Source: JAMCXS01 sp964459065 (GTDB taxonomy: Bacteria > Acidobacteriota > Terriglobia > UBA7540). From it: 25,285 bases of DNA. The translations under genes and the position numbers were made by a program. Below the pieces are notes generated by a model. The model saw nothing but the letters and a program-made list of their open reading frames with translations. It did no database searches and had not been told where the DNA came from. Location of the stretch: assembly GCA_964459065.1 (NCBI GenBank), contig CAYWMN010000019.1:1-25285 (forward strand), written 5' to 3'. This document shows positions 24,043 through 25,285 of the stretch, piece after piece. Each line of letters opens with the position of its first letter. Position 1 is the stretch's first letter.

Positions 24043-24774
24043 TCAGTTTGCATCCCGGTTCGCCTCGTCCAGCAATCGCAGGCCTTCCATCATTAATCTC
24101 TGGGTTGAGAGCCTTGTGGTGTGTTCGGATGATGACCGTGAGAAATCGATCTCCCATTCTCCATCCAACCACGTTAACACTTTGTAGACGGCCTGATCGC
24201 CTTCAAGATTTCCGCAGGTGGCGTGGGTCACCTGGCCCTGATTAAAATAGAGCGTGCAGGTATCCTGTCCGGAGCGCAGCAGCAGCGTGCAGGTCTTGCG
24301 TCCCTGTTCGAGCGACTGCATCCAGTCGATCAAGTTCATTTCGCTCAGCCGTCCGGCGATCGAACCGCCCCGCCCACCCATTTTTTCCATTTTCTGCTGG
24401 TAGAGCCGCGCCGTGATGCGTCGAACTTGCCGGGAGAGGTCGCTGACAAAAAAAGGTTTCACCAGGTAGTCCTCCACGCCGTCGACCACCATCCGAAGCC
24501 GCTCGTCGATCTCCTTTTGCGAGGCCAGAAAGACAAAAGGGATGTCGGCGGTTTCCCTTTGGGCGCGCAATTTTTCAAGCAAGCCGCGGCCGTCCATGAC
24601 CGGCATGGAGTAATCGGAAATAATTAAATCCGGCTGGTTTTCGATTGATTTCACGAGGGCGTCGGCACCATCGGTTGCGGTGATGATCTCACCGCATTTT
24701 TCGACGCTCCGGCACAGAAGTTTCAGAATGGTTGGGTTATCGTCAACCAGCAGAATTTTCAGCAGTGATGGCAC
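24043..24774 (-). CDS. response regulator receiver with C-terminal DUF4388 (PATAN-like) domain
   Basis: This 243-residue cytoplasmic protein has a receiver domain (1-125) with the acid pocket D11-D12, phospho-acceptor D54 (ISDYSMPVMDG), S85 in VFLAS and K106 in LVKPF, so phosphorylation should work. Residues about 138-225 are a DUF4388 domain (AGRLSEMNLIDWMQSLEQGR, then LYFNQGQVTHATCGNLEG and WEIDF). DUF4388 is frequent in regulators of surface motility and polysaccharide in Geobacter, Myxococcus, Acidobacteriota and cyanobacteria. No DNA-binding domain is present, so output is likely protein-protein. The start is GTG at 24774 with AGGA just upstream. It lies between moaC and the mogA-like gene on the same strand, which looks like chance packing or shared control. 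Confidence 0.9.
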   Translation of the reverse strand: MPSLLKILLVDDNPTILKLLCRSVEKCGEIITATDGADALVKSIENQPDLIISDYSMPVMDGRGLLEKLRAQRETADIPFVFLASQKEIDERLRMVVDGVEDYLVKPFFVSDLSRQVRRITARLYQQKMEKMGGRGGSIAGRLSEMNLIDWMQSLEQGRKTCTLLLRSGQDTCTLYFNQGQVTHATCGNLEGDQAVYKVLTWLDGEWEIDFSRSSSEHTTRLSTQRLMMEGLRLLDEANRDAN

Positions 24775-24825
24775 CGTTCCTGCTTTCCTCGGTCAAGCCG
24801 AGAATCTCGTGGGGAAAGGACGGCC

Positions 24826-25284
24826 TCAGCTTGAGGCGCGATATTCTCCGGATTTGCCGCCGCTCTTTTGCAACAATCTCAAGCCGCTGATCTCGATTCC
24901 GTGATCGAGCGCCTTGCACATGTCATAAACGGTCAAGGCTGCGACGGCGGCGCCCGTCAGGGCTTCCATTTCCACGCCGGTGGAGCCTTGCGAGCGGACC
25001 GTCGCGGATATCCTGACGCCATTCTTGCAAAATTCGGCTTGAACATCAATATGGCTCAGAAGAAGCGGATGGCAAAGCGGAATCAGTTCCGCCGTGCGCT
25101 TGGCGGCGGCGATTCCCGCTACGCGGGAAATTTCAAGCGGGTCGCCTTTGGGATTGTTTCTGACCGCCCGCAGCGTTCGCGGTTTCATTTTAACCAGAAC
25201 TTCGGCGGCGGCTTGGCGGATGGTTTCGGGCTTGCTCGAGACGTCCACCATCCGCACGCGCCCCTTGCGATCATAATGGCTCAA
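24826..25284 (-). CDS. moaC: cyclic pyranopterin monophosphate synthase (start at or beyond the window edge)
   Basis: MoaC converts the 3',8-cyclo-GTP derivative to cyclic pyranopterin monophosphate, an early step of molybdenum cofactor synthesis. The visible 152 residues cover nearly all of the family length: RVRMVDVSSKPETIRQA at the N-terminus, LIPLCHPLLLSHIDVQ in the middle (catalytic-region His), GSTGVEMEALTGAAVAALTVYD, and MCKALDHGIEISG. The frame is still open at the right edge. The first in-frame start visible is TTG at 25284, and the true start is probably there or a few codons beyond. It is followed by the receiver-DUF4388 gene after 51 bases and then the mogA-like gene. Confidence 0.93.
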   Translation of the reverse strand: MSHYDRKGRVRMVDVSSKPETIRQAAAEVLVKMKPRTLRAVRNNPKGDPLEISRVAGIAAAKRTAELIPLCHPLLLSHIDVQAEFCKNGVRISATVRSQGSTGVEMEALTGAAVAALTVYDMCKALDHGIEISGLRLLQKSGGKSGEYRASS

Positions 25285-25285
25285 G

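Noticed and set aside
1..25285. Mobile elements, CRISPR arrays, tRNA or rRNA genes
   Set aside because: No transposase, integrase, regular direct-repeat array, tRNA-like cloverleaf or rRNA stretch was found on reading both strands. A structured-RNA search would be needed to exclude small RNAs.

Overview
The window looks like chromosomal DNA from a free-living Gram-negative bacterium, most likely an Acidobacteriota member. This is inferred from family content and gene style; no marker gene is present. Outer-membrane barrels, Sec signal peptides and a periplasmic oxidative-folding enzyme show two membranes. A small barrel ending in a VFRFG-type tail, a receiver-DUF4388 regulator, sulfatase-like hydrolases and LarA/UxaE sugar-acid enzymes are all common in Acidobacteriota. 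Some deltaproteobacterial groups remain possible. I see no rRNA, tRNA, CRISPR array, transposase, integrase or phage gene.

Layout. (1) 2-3130, plus strand: the end of a MacB/FtsX-type ABC permease, its ATPase, and a secreted sulfatase-superfamily hydrolase whose nucleophile position is Thr. The first two genes overlap, and the third follows closely with its own ribosome site. (2) 3188-4177, minus strand: a small conserved unknown protein and a small outer-membrane barrel. (3) 4461-5273: thiD, a thiamine-pathway kinase. (4) 5405-7042: a three-part fusion of VKOR, DsbA-like thioredoxin and a rhodanese domain lacking its catalytic Cys. (5) 7043-7460: about 420 bases without a convincing gene. 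(6) 7461-17842: five tightly packed plus-strand genes. They encode a membrane-anchored HEAT-repeat protein, a processive GT2 glycosyltransferase, a membrane-anchored TPR plus glycosidase-like protein, a membrane-anchored PTP-like phosphatase plus TPR protein, and an 1165-residue TPR plus outer-membrane-barrel exporter. A terminator follows. (7) 17956-18354: a small two-helix membrane protein. (8) 18396-23463: a sugar-acid cluster with a KduD-like SDR (minus), a mannonate-oxidoreductase-like SDR and a LarA-like nickel-pincer epimerase (plus), and a UxaE-type tagaturonate epimerase (minus). (9) 23527-25284, minus strand: a mogA/moaB-type molybdopterin gene, a receiver-DUF4388 regulator, and moaC running off the end.

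The most interesting system is region 6. Its parts match the logic of synthase-dependent exopolysaccharide secretion (Bcs, Pga, Pel and Nfr systems): an inner-membrane polymerase, a periplasmic glycosidase, a periplasmic TPR path and an outer-membrane TPR-barrel pore. It differs in three ways. It has a HEAT-repeat partner apparently on the cytoplasmic side, a PTP-type HCX5R domain predicted to lie in the periplasm and fused to TPRs, and no visible PilZ/c-di-GMP or deacetylase component. I do not recognise it as a named system. The rest is ordinary metabolism, with a few unusual domain combinations noted in the findings.
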